Assembly (NCBI GenBank): GCA_014529385.2
Contig: CM043952.1
Location: 153,449,057-153,513,056, forward strand
Source of the DNA: Adiantum capillus-veneris
Lineage: Eukaryota > Streptophyta > Polypodiopsida > Polypodiales > Pteridaceae
Length of the DNA stretch: 64,000 nt
Direction: 5' to 3'
A program made the translations under genes and the position numbers. Below are positions 12,087 to 22,900 of this stretch, one piece after another (the stretch's first letter is position 1; each line of letters begins with the position of its first letter). The notes beneath the pieces are model-generated. The model worked only from the letters and a program-made list of their open reading frames with translations, was not told where the DNA came from and searched no databases.

Positions 12087-12278
12087 TGAAGGAGTACGAG
12101 CGGTAGTGCGACGCGAGAGAGAGTGCGAGAAGAAGAGCACGACGATATGGTGAACTCACTCTAGTGTAATGTGTAGAGCATAGTGAGTTCTTATTAGGTT
12201 TTTACAAAAGAATATGTGTACATACCTGGCGGCCCGCCCACTTATCTGGGCGACCACATTGGGCTTTATACCCCAACA
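12087..12278 (-). repeat. CO1 5' LTR, about 192 bp
   Basis: On the element strand it runs TGTTGGGG ... CTCCTTCA, with TG/CA ends. TATAAAG lies only about 8 bases from the outer end, which is unusually close. The outer boundary rests on the TG end and the change to G-rich sequence at 12279; the partner LTR is not in the window to confirm it. Confidence 0.72.
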
Positions 12279-12875
12279 ATCAAGGGGGAGGGGGGCGCGT
12301 ATGACAAGGGGCGGCGGCAGGGGGGGAGGGTGCGTGCGGCGAGAAAGGGATGAGGCGACAGGGGGGCGTTGGGGGTAGGGGGAAGCGCACGACAGGAGGG
12401 GCGGCGAGGCACGATGGCAAAGGGAAGGTGCAAAGAGATAAAAGACACACTTGTAAGAGATGACACACGACCTACAGAGAAACCTTATCTTCTCACTTTC
12501 ATTAATAATAATGATGATACTCAAAGATTTACAAATTGCCTTTTATACTAAGGGTCTTTTATGTACAAGGACTAAATTTCCTTGTAAATAGCTTAGGATT
12601 TCAACTTGAAAACTCATAGACCCAAATTTTCCAGAAATACAAAGTAGAAAACAATCTAATGGTTTTTTGGCAAGATGATTACAATCACTTTCTGTTACAA
12701 GGGCTCAAAAATCCTCTTGAGTATCTCCTTTTTTGGAGCAGGTATCTGTTGTTGAAATCTTTCAGAACTTCGCCCTCCTATTTCATGTTGTCCTCAATAT
12801 GAGTCAATCTTGGGTGGTTTTAGAGTTGCAGAATAGCATTGCAGATGACAATTTGTTTTCCATCTTAGATCGTCT
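12279..12875. other. Non-coding flank, G-rich then AT-rich
   Basis: 12279-12430 is an irregular G-run region (several runs of 5 to 8 G on the plus strand) that yields proline-rich shadow ORFs on minus. The rest, to 12875, has no feature I can name. Confidence 0.4.
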
Positions 12876-15270
12876 CTATAATCCCTTGCTAGTTGAATGT
12901 CTTCTTGGGCCTAAGGCTTGAAGGTGGCTTGATGGTGAAGCTTGGTAATTGACAAAGCAAGCCCTTAGGTCATTGAATTTTGGTCCAAAAATGGTGGCAT
13001 CCAATGTGAAAAACCATGTGTAGAAAGCCTCTTCAAAAGTACTCACATAGTATGGATGCATAAACATTATAGGTGCAAAGAATGCATGTAAGATTTTCTT
13101 ATCAAGCTGCTTGTTGAGATTGTATACTAGGCCTTCCCCCCCTCCAAAAAGGAAATTCACGGAGTATCTGTAACATGCACTTTGTGGTACATATTGATGC
13201 AAGCTGTAACATTTGGCATATGTTTCATAGCATTTGACAAGATAGATCTGACAAGCCTTCATATTGCTTTATTGTCGCAGTGAGACTGCATAGCATGTAT
13301 TTTCATCTAACCTCTCATTGTTATCCGGACTTGGTAATACTGGATAATTCAATCAAATGCAGTATCTTCTTTGCACCATTTCATGCTAGCTCTAGGTTCT
13401 GACTCTAGGCATGGAAAAAACATGACGTTCTATTGGAGTGGAGAGGGTGCTCGCATCAAATGAATCAACCATTTGGGATGCTTATCAAGCCACACCTTCC
13501 TATATCTGGGTTGTTGATCACTCGATTGGGCTTCAATCATCTCTTGCTTTATGGATGCTTTGTAGCAAAGGCATTTTTATTTGATCAATGGGAGTGGGAG
13601 GGATCCAGTATTCCATTCTTCATTGATCTTTGTTAGTTTTAGTAATTGTACGTTGCCTGAATGGAGAATTCTTACCTCCCATTCCATTGCCCTTTTCTAG
13701 TGCATCTCTTTTGTTGTGGTTATTCACTCATGAAACTCATTGATTGCTATATCTGTCAATATCCATGTCTTATCCACAAGTGTTTCTTGAATTGTAGATT
13801 CCCTTGTTCCTTGTGTTGCTGTCTGTCTCTTGTTTATGGAGCAGCGCTTGTCTGTGGCACATCTTGAGCTATCTGAGTCTCTCTTTGCTAATTTCATTTT
13901 TGTATCTTCATCATCTTCATCATCATTGCTTTCAGTGACCTTTGGCTACTTACACTCAAGCTTTGCTTGTAGTGCCATTGTAATGCCGCTATCAAAGCAC
14001 ACAGCTCCTCAATTTCCTTCTTTAGAATTTCATTCTCTCTTTGTAGTTCATCTTCAAGAGCCATGGCTATCACTATGGCCCCTTACACTCAAGCTTTGCT
14101 TGTATTGCTGCTATCAATGCACGCACATCCTCAACTTCCTTCTTTAGAGCTTCAATCTCTCTTTGTAGTTCATCTTCAAGAGCCATGACTATCACTGTGG
14201 CATTTTGCCTCATGCGCTCCTGTATTTTAATAGATTTTTCTAGTTTTCTAATTCTCTCTTTAGCATATGAGGAAGTAGCACTTATATCTGAGACCTGTGT
14301 AAGTTTGAAGTTGGTCTTGATTCTTTCAACTATGTGTTTTTGAGTCACCAACTCCTCTTGTATGCTTTTTAATTGCACTTCCGCAATTGCTAGCTTACCT
14401 TCCACTGTGGTTGAATGTTTAGCAATGTCCTTGATCACTGCTTCTAGATCATCAATGATATCTTTATGAAGACTGATGGACATTTTTGCCTTTGCTAGAG
14501 CATGTTGCACCTTTGTCAATTCATGCTGTTGAGGTATTAGCTGGCTTTAGAGAGATTCCACCTCCTACCTAGTTATTTGAGCCTCCATTAGATCACTTTG
14601 TAGGGCTAAGATTGTGGTCTCATCATGTGTATGTTCTTGAAAAGCTACATTGTACATGTCTGCCACAATCCTTTGTAGTGCATAATAATAGGAGTTCGTC
14701 ATACTCCATTGCCTTGCCAACACACTTGGTTTAGGTATAGGCCTTTGGATTTCTTCTGACATTGTATTTATATTTTGAGGCAGAGGGAAACTATTTTAAT
14801 CTTTAGGACCATCCTCCTATGCTTGTGAAGCCTTCAGTTGAGCTATCGCTTCCTGAGCTACTTGCTGCTCTGTGTCGCCAAAAGAATATTCACGTATCTT
14901 GGAGTTTGAACTCTTTGAAGTGCTCTCTAAATCTACTCTTCTTTCAATGGCTTTGTCTCTTTTGTATCTCTTTCCTCTTTTTCCTTCTTCATTTGAGCAT
15001 ATAATTCTTCAAGTTATTCAATAGTTATGGGTGGGGCCATAGGATTCTTTGTTCATAGTTTCATGGGAATCCATTTCTTTGCAAAATTGCCCTTATCTAT
15101 CCGTTTCTTTGTTAATTCCTCCGCTAGTCTTTCACCTCTAGCTTGTTTCTGAGCTTTCTCTTCTTTAGTAGCCGAGAGCAAGTCTTTTAGGCTATCATTG
15201 GATTCTTACCCTTCTCGTCTGTAGGTGCTTCTTCAGTTGAATAAAAAGATTGCAATTTCATTTTTGACCT
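12876..15270 (-). pseudogene. Unrecognised coiled-coil protein relic, C-terminal part
   Basis: Several minus-strand open stretches in changing frames: 15270-14780 (charged, with WIPMKL and ITIE.LEELYAQMKKEKEER), 14762-14565 (MSEEIQRPIPKPSVLARQWS), 14519-14073 (148 aa, strongly heptad-like coiled coil) and 13262-12876 (128 aa, aromatic-rich, YLVKCYETYAKCYSLHQY). Stops and frameshifts separate them. The N-terminal counterpart appears to be 22901-23712, on the other side of GY2, so the two pieces were probably one gene or one older element. I do not recognise the family; it is neither a standard gag nor a pol. The coiled coil suggests a structural or self-assembling protein. Confidence 0.5.
13948..14201 (-). 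repeat. Diverged tandem duplication within the coiled-coil relic
   Basis: Two units of about 125 bp, near 13948-14078 and 14079-14201, share CTTACACTCAAGCTTTGCTT, then a 3' block TTTGTAGTTCATCTTCAAGA and GCCATG. Both encode a similar heptad segment (ALEDELQRE..), so the coiled coil was lengthened by duplication. Confidence 0.75.
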
Positions 15271-15973
15271 TGTTAGCGGGTCACTGCGACTGACGTTTGC
15301 AGCATAGCTTTTTTGTACTAACATAATGTCAATATGCAAGAAAGCGACTCAAGATGGGGCACAAAGACTTAATGAGAGTGTCAATCTCACCAAAGTGAAC
15401 TAAGAGGGCTATTCATACTACGATAAAAGAACATCAACCACTTCCTAGTTAGAAAATAAGTCTATGTCCGATCTCACCGCTCTAGGTTGTCACGCCCTTT
15501 TGACATCCAAACGAATTCGGAATGCAACAAAACTTAACAAGAGGTATTACAACACCTAAGGATACAATCCTACCAAGTTCTACAGTCATCTGGGAAGGTA
15601 CATAAATCACGAACCATCACAAAAAAATGTACAAAAAACTGAAATAGAACTATACGGAAAGGTCTCCCTTAAGCATAAAAACACTTATCCAAGGTCAAAA
15701 TATTAAAAAAAAAACAAGGAAGACTTCACGACCCATATCAAAATCAAGAATGTTTACACTTAGATTGTAGAGCAAGAGACAAGGAACACAATGTGCTATT
15801 CAAAAATATATTTTGATTACCAGACAAGGAGAAAGTGATTACAAATTGTAGTAGAAAGAGGCTCTCACAATGAACGTCCAAAACTCCGTTTTGCTAATGA
15901 TAATGTTATTGTCAAAACCTAAGGGTTTTGACTAAGCTAAGGGGACTTTCCCATGGCCATTCGGCCACTTACA
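15271..15973 (-). repeat. GY2 3' LTR
   Basis: It aligns over its whole length with 22184-22900 (shared landmarks: GTACTAACATAATGTCAATA, TCTATGTCCGATCTCACCGC, GCATAAAAACACTTATCCAA). Numerous substitutions and small indels indicate an old insertion. The outer end TGTTAGC is clear; the inner end (ACTTACA at 15973) is approximate and no good polypurine tract is seen next to it. Confidence 0.85.
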
Positions 15974-16050
15974 AGGGGTGTAGACTCAGAGGCTAAGAGG
16001 GCATTACAAAATATATTACAATTACAAATCCTCATTAGCTGAATTACACC

Positions 16051-17767
16051 TTGGTTGCATTTATACGCCCATATAATAATTTCTATACGTATTATACGGG
16101 ATAATAATACGCGAATAACCCATATAATAGGCAAATATCCCGTATTATTTTTTCAATCAAAATAAGATGTTTCTATCGAAAGATCTTTAGATCAAAATAT
16201 CTAAAGATCTAAAGATTTTTTCATCTAAAAGCTAAATCACTATAAATGCTATGCTTGTATGCTTTATGCTCCATTCAAGCAAACACTTTATTCTCTATTA
16301 GAGATGTAAAGGTTAGCTTTAAAAATGTGAAAATTATATATAATAATTTAGTCTCACAAATGGATTTGAAGACAAAAAAATTCAAAAAAATAAAAATAAA
16401 TTAATTTTGCAAAGAAAAATGAAAAAGAAGCAGCTAAAATACAACTTAGATAATAAGATTTTGTTTCAACTAGGCTATTTCTTTATAAAATCATTAAATT
16501 TGGAGTTTTCTTGCAATGTTGCTAGCACTATGGATTTTAAAGGAGTTATGCAAAAGATACGGAGGTGCAAAGCTCTCCTCATGTCTAGGTCTTCAAGAAC
16601 CAACCTCATTGTCACTATCGCCCAAGCCCGTGCCTAAAAAATCTCTCCCTCTTCTTTTTCTCTAAGTGCGACCATAAAGGCATATTCACTATAAATTGCT
16701 TTTCCTACCCCCACTTGTACTGGGTCCGACTCAGACCTTAACTTTTTTTTAGAAAAAAAAATATATTTATAAATAAATATATTAATAAAAGTTAAAAATA
16801 GATAGATAGATAATGAGTTTAAAAGCATAAATATTAACAAGAAAATAAGTAATATTTTAAAAAATTAAGAAAAAAAAATAATAATCAATTAAAAAACAAG
16901 ATAGGCAGAGACACATATGGATGGATAGACAGATTGATAGATATGTAGGTAGGTTGATACGTCAATAGTTACGTAGATGGATCGATGGAAGGATAGAGAG
17001 ATAGATGAATAGGCAGACAGATGGATGGATGGATGGAAGAATAGAAGGATAGATAGATATATACATAAATAGACATATAGATAGATGGATAGATAGGTAG
17101 ATACATAGATAGATAGAGAAAAAGTTAGATAAATTGATAGAAAATAAATAAATAGATAAATAGACACACAGATAGATAAATTAAAGATGGTGTAGTAGAT
17201 ACATAATAAAATTTAAAAATAGAAAGAGATAGATAAAAGATAGGTGGACATATAATTAGCTTGATAGAGAGATTTAATTTTTGCCAGATCACCAAACTAA
17301 ACTTACCTTTTGTTTCTTATTTTTGTTACATTGCTAAACTATAATTAATTTATAATTTTTAAGTTTTAACTTTTATATTTAAGTTTTAATTATATAATTT
17401 TATTTAAAACTTTATTTTTTTAAATTTGTGATATTTTTTGTTAGTATTTATATTTTCTTACTTGTCTCTTGTTTACTAGAGAGACGCTATGTGATCAAAC
17501 AACATTGCTCTTATATAGAGAGTTTTTAGATCTTTAGATCTTTAGATCTTTAGATCTTTTGATCTAAAGATCTTTCGATCTAAAGATCTTTCAATCTAAA
17601 GATTTTTTGATTTAAAAATCTTTCGATCTAGAAACAAAGAAATAGTACGCTTGCCCGTTTTTGCTGATGTGGCACCGTATAATACGCTAATATATTATGG
17701 GGTAACATAAAATACATTTGTATACGACGTATTATATGTATCTCATATAACGTATAATGCAACTTAG
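16051..17767. mobile_element. Non-autonomous TIR DNA element, 1.7 kb, with GATCTTTAGATC subterminal repeats
   Basis: The left end TTGGTTGCATTTATACG and the inverted right end CTAAGTTGCATTATACG match, and the inverted similarity continues about 200 bp through ATAATACG-type sequence into arrays of AGATCTTTAGATC. Flanks ATTACACC (16043-16050) and ATTGCACC (17768-17775) look like an 8-bp target duplication with one mismatch, a length typical of hAT. The interior is AT-rich with a TAGA-type microsatellite and no transposase. It lies in the 3' part of GY2 and so is younger than GY2. Confidence 0.75.
16795..17270. repeat. Degenerate TAGA/GATA microsatellite
   Basis: About 470 bp of imperfect TAGA, GATG and GATA tetramers inside the TIR element. 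The long ORF on minus here (Tyr/Ile/Ser repeats) is a by-product of the repeat. Confidence 0.85.
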
Positions 17768-17819
17768 ATTGCACCGCTTCTTTTGAAAAAATGAGTGAGT
17801 ATTACAAGGTTGGTGTACA

Positions 17820-18990
17820 TCCGTCTTTTACGTGTCGGTCCGCTGTGTCCTCTAAACATTCATAGAACCCAAAAAGTTTGATTCGTTCTTTGTGTGGACA
17901 AATCCTTGCCCAATGATCACCGCCTCATTCGTAGCATGGTCCTACAGGTGGTGGAGAAGCTTGTGGAGCCCCCATCAATTGTCCTGTTCTAGGAGGATAT
18001 CCCCTAGGTTTGTAGTTCTGGTTTTCCATGAACATAAGCATATTTTCATTGACCAAGTAATGATTTTTCATTGGTTGTGCTATGTATAAGGGCTCTGGCA
18101 TCTCTTCAGGAACCATCCATGGAATATATCCCTCCGAAGCATATGCATTCCCGTCAAACCCCCTCTCATAGGTATTGTCTAAATCTTCTCGGTATGAAAC
18201 TTCCTGGACCATACTCTGATCAGAAGGTGCTTCTATAGGTTGAGAAATCCTTACCATGGCCCCGTTTTCTTAGGGTAAATGAGGTTCCTTGATCATTTGA
18301 TCAACGTCCAGCATAGTTGGGTTTTATCCGCCTAGTTTCATTGTGGACTCACTAGTGGTTGAAGAGGTGCTACTCATCCCTTGGTCTGTGTCTTTGGTAA
18401 CCACTCCATATGCCTTGCAATTGTCTACCAAATACAATGCCTCTTTTGTGACTTGCTCAAAAGTAACACATGCCTTTAAGTGCAAGTCTTTTTTGAGAGT
18501 GTCATTTCACAATCCTTCTATGAAAAGGACTGACAGTTTCTCATCCCGAGGTAGTTCTCTAGCAAGGAATCTTTCTATGTATTACAATGCCTCTTTTGTG
18601 ACTTGCTCAAAAGTAACACATGCCTTTAAGTGCAAGTCTTTTTTGAGAGTGTCATTTCACAATCCTTCTATGAAAAGGACTGACAGTCTCTCATCCTGAG
18701 GTAGTTCTCTAGCAAGGCATCTTTCTATGTATTGCTTGAAATGAAGTGAGGCTTCCTTCACCTTTTCCTTCTCCTTTTGTTTAAATGCATAGATCTGGGA
18801 GACAATATTATGCTTAATTTCCCTTTTTGAGAATTCCTTAGCGAATTCTCGAAGAAGTTTCTCAATACTTGGGAATTCTAGGCTATTTAAGGTTGAAACC
18901 AGGTCAAAGCAGTCCCTTCTAAAGTCAACCCAAAACCTTTATATTGAGTATGGAAATAAATTACCTATTCTATCCTCAACACTTGTTTGA
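17820..18990 (-). pseudogene. GY2 gag with zinc knuckle, decayed
   Basis: Minus frames from about 18990 show gag core features (LEFPSIEKLLREFAKEFSKR, then a segment with ARELP.DE.LSVLFIEGL). The C-terminus, 18257-17925, is open for 110 codons and ends at a CCHC box (CYE-stop-GGDHWARIC): the second cysteine codon has become TGA. Other stops lie near 18270, 18330 and 18510. There is no protease or RT after it. A 150-bp in-frame duplication lies inside. Confidence 0.78.
18433..18732 (-). repeat. 150-bp in-frame tandem duplication in GY2 gag
   Basis: Units 18433-18582 and 18583-18732 are nearly identical (a few substitutions, for example TTTCTCATCCCGAG against TCTCTCATCCTGAG). Unit length is 50 codons, so the frame is kept. 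They are far more alike than the two LTRs, so the duplication is recent relative to insertion. Confidence 0.92.
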
Positions 18991-19308
18991 AGATCAAAAC
19001 ATGGGCGTATGGATCTCTCAATCCACTATAATTTTGGGTACACATTTTGCCACTTGAGATGGTCACATGTGTCTGGACTCTGCAACCATCCTAACCACCC
19101 CTGGTCCTCCTGGTGTGGTCTCTCTAGGTTCATAATCTCCCCTCGGCACTAGGATTGGTATCCTATCCGCCATACGTTCATCAAGTCAATCTTGTGTAAT
19201 AGTCAGAGGGTTTTCACTGGTGTAAGTCACGTCAGGTGCTGCACTGCCCCTGTGTGTGTTCATATAGGCCCTAGATCCTGTTGATTCCATAGGCCCTGTG
19301 TTTGGAAA

Positions 19309-19785
19309 TCATTCATGCCCAAAAGAATCTTCCACTCTAGTTCTCATTGAGCTTACATGCCCAGTTTCTGGTCTCGTGTGAGTAGTCATGGTTTTCACTT
19401 CTTTTGTATTTACATAGTATTGGTGAGGTGGTCCCCCAAAATATGTATATCGTTCTAACTCCTTACGATCCATATGAGAGTATCTTTGGCCATAATTGTC
19501 CATTATGACCACCTGAATACTTCTCTCCTCTGTGTAAGTGAAAATGTACAGTTTTTTACGGTCAGTCAGTTCCTTGATGCGAGGTTCATCACATCTATAA
19601 TAAAGTGTTTGTTCTCCATTATTGAATTTATATAGACCCACGTAAGTCTTTTCTGTATTAAGCCACTCTGTCTCATTGGTGCATCTAAGAACCGTATTTT
19701 GCTTGTCCATTTTGGGTGGTTCATCTGCTAGCTCTTCATCTATCTTGTCCTTGGTGCTAGTCATTCCCCATTTGTCCACAAAATA
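19309..19785 (-). CDS. GY2 leader ORF of about 156 aa, unknown
   Basis: The open frame ends at 19309; its first codon at 19779 is GTG and the frame extends slightly upstream (PLYFVDKWG), so the start is uncertain. It is rich in Tyr, Thr, Lys and Glu with recurring aromatic-plus-glycine phrases (TYVGLYKFNNGEQTLYYRC, ERYTYFGGPPHQYYVNT). It lies between the leader and gag and could be the gag N-terminus, disconnected by decay. I do not recognise a domain. Confidence 0.45.
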   Translation of the reverse strand, partial: YFVDKWGMTSTKDKIDEELADEPPKMDKQNTVLRCTNETEWLNTEKTYVGLYKFNNGEQTLYYRCDEPRIKELTDRKKLYIFTYTEERSIQVVIMDNYGQRYSHMDRKELERYTYFGGPPHQYYVNTKEVKTMTTHTRPETGHVSSMRTRVEDSFGHE

Positions 19786-22162
19786 AAGGGGTTGTGAACC
19801 ACTAAGTACATCATTCCCTCTCTGTCAAAATACCTATCCCCGTCACAATCCACATCTACAAGGTCCCTGGACTTGCTTGGCTTATTTCCAACTTAACACA
19901 GTAACGATCCATTCCATCCTTATAGATTCTGGCCTTCAACACAATTTTAAAATTGAAACTTCAAGTACAACAATTTTACGTCAGATGTAGGTCGAGAAGG
20001 ACCAATCCCCATGGAAGCTGTTTCTTGAGGGTTCAACTTGTTCGAGTCCTCAGTCATTAGGCTGTATGTATTTCTGACGAGGTGTCGGAAATGCTTTCCT
20101 CTACAATGGGTTCTAAAGGATGCAGTGGTCTTTGATTCACACTACCTTGAGTTGAGTGATTGCTCGCTTGGTATAATGCTCGGATTCCTATTCTGGTAAA
20201 ATATTCTTGATCACAAATTCATGAAGAATTGGTATTGCAATATCCAAACCGGGTTACCTCATTAGCTAGCTTGAATTCACCATTTTGATCTTACTTGTTG
20301 GGTAGTATTCTCTAGTACCTGCAACCTGTCAAAAAATGCTTGATATCTATGAGTTTACAACAATTCCTGTTAGTTTTAGCTTTCAATTGACAAAATTTTA
20401 TGAGGTTTTTCAATAGCACACAATTTTACTCACAATATCAACAATTCAAGTCCAATTTTAATTTTGAAAAAACCACTAGGTTCCTGTGGCTACCTCTGTG
20501 TGTGGTAAAACTCTGCTTTTATTCTGACTCAGAGGAACATGGATCGCGATCCATGTTGGGAAGCCATGTTGAATTTTCTTGGTACCATTAGATTCAGCAT
20601 GATTAGTAGATACCATGGCATCAAAATTTTGGAAACGGACCTTTGGATTGGAAATTAGGTCAATTCTGACACTTTGCCAGAGTTTTTGACAAGTTTGGGA
20701 TTTTGGTATGGTTTTCAGTATCCAAATTCAGTTTTGAAAGGGCCACTAGACTCCCTGTGATGTCCTCTAGCTATGGTGAAAATTATGTATAAAATTGTGT
20801 CAGAGGAACATGGATCACAATCAATGTACCTTAGTGCCAGAATGTATTGAAATTTGACACACAGCTAGTCCTTGGTCTACTGATACTGGCTATATGGTTT
20901 TTGAGTGTTTTGGAGTTTTTAGGTCATCCAAAAATCAAATTTAGGTTTGTTCCAGTGGTTTTTCCCCTTTATCTGATTTTTGCCCTTTTGGCCCACCTTT
21001 GACCTTTTTTGATAAGAGTTCTTTGGGAGAAAGTACTTCAAATGTTATCACTTTTCTACCTGCCAATTATCAGCTCAAAGTTCTAAAAAGGTACATGGAT
21101 CGTGATCCATGTTTGGCAAGATTTTGGAATGATTTTTTGTGAGTTTGTGATAGAGGTTATGGTGATGCTCTTTCCCAAATCCTTTTGCATTTGACCAGCT
21201 TTTTCCAAGTCAAAAGTAAGATTTTGTGTCTGCTTTGTGGTTTTTTTGCAAACAACTTCTTTTTCTCGTATTTTGAACAAGTTTTTTCAATTTTTGGCTA
21301 TGGCTCCTTTTGGAAAAGTTGTTCACTTAGATTACACTTAGAAATGTCTACTAGGTACATGGATTGTGATCCATGTTGGGCAACGTCTGGTCATAATTTT
21401 TTGTCCTGCTGGTTCACTGCTTCTAGTTGATCCCAATTCTCACCCCTTTTTGAATTTGGACAATTATAGGTTCAGTTTTCCCAAATTTTCTCAATTTTCA
21501 AGGTTTTGCTCTGCTTAATCTAATTTCTTGATTTAAATGATTTTTTAGCACTCTATTTTTGGCCAAACTCAAGGTTTTGATGTCTGAGAGTCTGTTCTAA
21601 GAAAAGGAAACAATTTTTGCTCATTTTGCTAGAAATGTACATGGATCGTGATCCATGTTGGACAGGCAAACTAGAAAAATTATGCACAGTCTGTCTCTAG
21701 CAAGCTTGTATATCCCCTTTTTGCAAGTTGTGTTGGGTTTGGTTCAGCTTTGAGGCTCTGACCATCAAATTTTCAACTTCGGCACCAAAATAAGGTTTTG
21801 GATAGTTTTTTACCCGATCCTTTTGACCCAAATTAATGGTCGAAATTGTTACTTAACCGACTCCTATAAACTAAAATAGATGCACAAACATAAAGGAACT
21901 TAACAGTACATAAATGACAACGAAGTGTGTGGTGAAACTGTCCTTTCCAAGCATGGAAAAATCAAAGAACGAAATACTCTCTTGTACTTCACTCATAGCT
22001 TTCTTTGCTCATAAGGAGTAGCACTTGCTAGTCTCGGACTCCAGTCTCTACTAAGCACTAAACCTACATCTAGATGCTTTATTGTCTATGTGTAAGCAGA
22101 ATGGGTGTTAAAAGCTTTGGAGTGAATTTTTCGTACACTGAGTCACTCACCACCTAAGGATT
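19786..22162 (-). other. GY2 leader with repeat array
   Basis: No coding recognised. From about 20440 to 21700 it consists of diverged units of about 275 bp, each containing the palindrome listed separately. Units 1 and 2 also share CCACTAG then TCAGAGGAACATGGATC. The part from 21840 to 22162 is unique leader next to the PBS. Confidence 0.7.
20537..21658. repeat. Five phased copies of palindrome ACATGGATCGTGATCCATGT
   Basis: Copies at 20537-20556 (perfect 20-nt palindrome with central GCGC-type core), 20808-20827 (decayed), 21093-21112, 21357-21376 and 21639-21658. Steps are 271, 285, 264 and 282 bp. The palindrome is kept while the sequence between copies has diverged strongly. It lies in the GY2 leader, downstream of the PBS. 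Confidence 0.9.
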
Positions 22163-22182
22163 GAGTTCCGGCAGTGGCGCCA
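22163..22182 (-). promoter_or_regulatory. GY2 primer-binding site, tRNA-Asp-like
   Basis: Minus strand begins TGGCGCCACTGCCGGAAC. It shares TGGCGCC and TGCCGG with the tRNA-Asp complement but is diverged in between. It lies one base from the LTR end CTAACA. Confidence 0.75.
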
Positions 22183-22183
22183 A

Positions 22184-22900
22184 TGTTAGTGGGTCGCCCA
22201 CGATGGAAATCTGCAGCATAGCTTTTTGGTACTAACATAATGTCAATATGCAAGGAAGCAACTCAGGATGGGGTACGGAGACTTAATGAGAGTGTCAATC
22301 TCACCAAAGTGAACGCAAAGGTCTATTCATACTACGACAAAGAAAATCAACCACTTCCTAGTTAAAAAATTAGTCTATGTCCGATCTCACCGCTCTAGGT
22401 TATCACGCCCTTTTGACATCCAAACAAATTCAAAATGAAACGAAACTTAAGGAGAGGTATTACAACACCTAAGGGTACAATCCTACCAAGTTCTGTAGTC
22501 ATCTGGGAAGGGACATAAATCAGGATCGATCACAAAAATTGTGCAAAAAAACTAAAATATAACTATATGGAAAGGTCCCCCTTAAGCATAAAAACACTTA
22601 TCCAAGGTCAAAATTTAAGACCACAAATCAATGGATTTAGCTCACAAGCAAGACTTCACGACTCATAGCAAAATCGAGAATGATTACACTTAGATTGTAG
22701 AGCAAGAGACAAGGAACACAATGTGCTATACGGAATGAATTCTGATTACCAGACAAGGAGAAAAGTGGATTACAAATTGTAGTAGCAAGAGGCTCTCACA
22801 GTGAACGTCCAAAACTCCGTTTTGCTAATGATCATGTTTTGGTCAAAAAGTAAGGGTTTTGACTTAAAAGCTAAGGGGACTTTCTTGCGGCCACTCTTCA
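22184..22900 (-). repeat. GY2 5' LTR
   Basis: It pairs with 15271-15973. The inner end (TGTTAGT on plus) abuts the PBS; the outer end near GGCCACTCTTCA is estimated from where similarity to the left copy stops and coding-like sequence of the relic begins. Confidence 0.85.

Larger units (their letters stand above)
8867..12278 (-). mobile_element. CO1: Ty1/copia element, 3' half displaced by GY1
   Basis: Minus orientation: LTR 12278-12087, initiator-Met PBS 12084-12073, leader, then a single gag-pol ORF with integrase before RT, which is diagnostic of copia. The ORF is uninterrupted until GY1 begins at 8866. RT, RNase H and the 3' LTR are not seen here and are expected to the left of GY1. Confidence 0.93.
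15271..22900 (-). mobile_element. GY2: gag-only gypsy-type LTR element
   Basis: Two direct repeats (15271-about 15973 and 22184-about 22900) flank a region with a tRNA-Asp-like PBS beside the right copy, so the element reads leftward. Inside are a repeat-rich leader, a 156-aa ORF, and a decayed gag ending in a zinc knuckle near 17920. Only about 170 bp of element sequence (excluding the TIR insert) separates the gag end from the left LTR, so protease, RT, RNase H and integrase are all absent. It would have needed helper proteins. It interrupts the coiled-coil relic. No clean target duplication was found. Confidence 0.85.

Noticed and set aside
12156-12524. Proline-rich minus ORFs over the G-rich stretch
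   Set aside because: They arise from runs of G on the plus strand and overlap the CO1 LTR.
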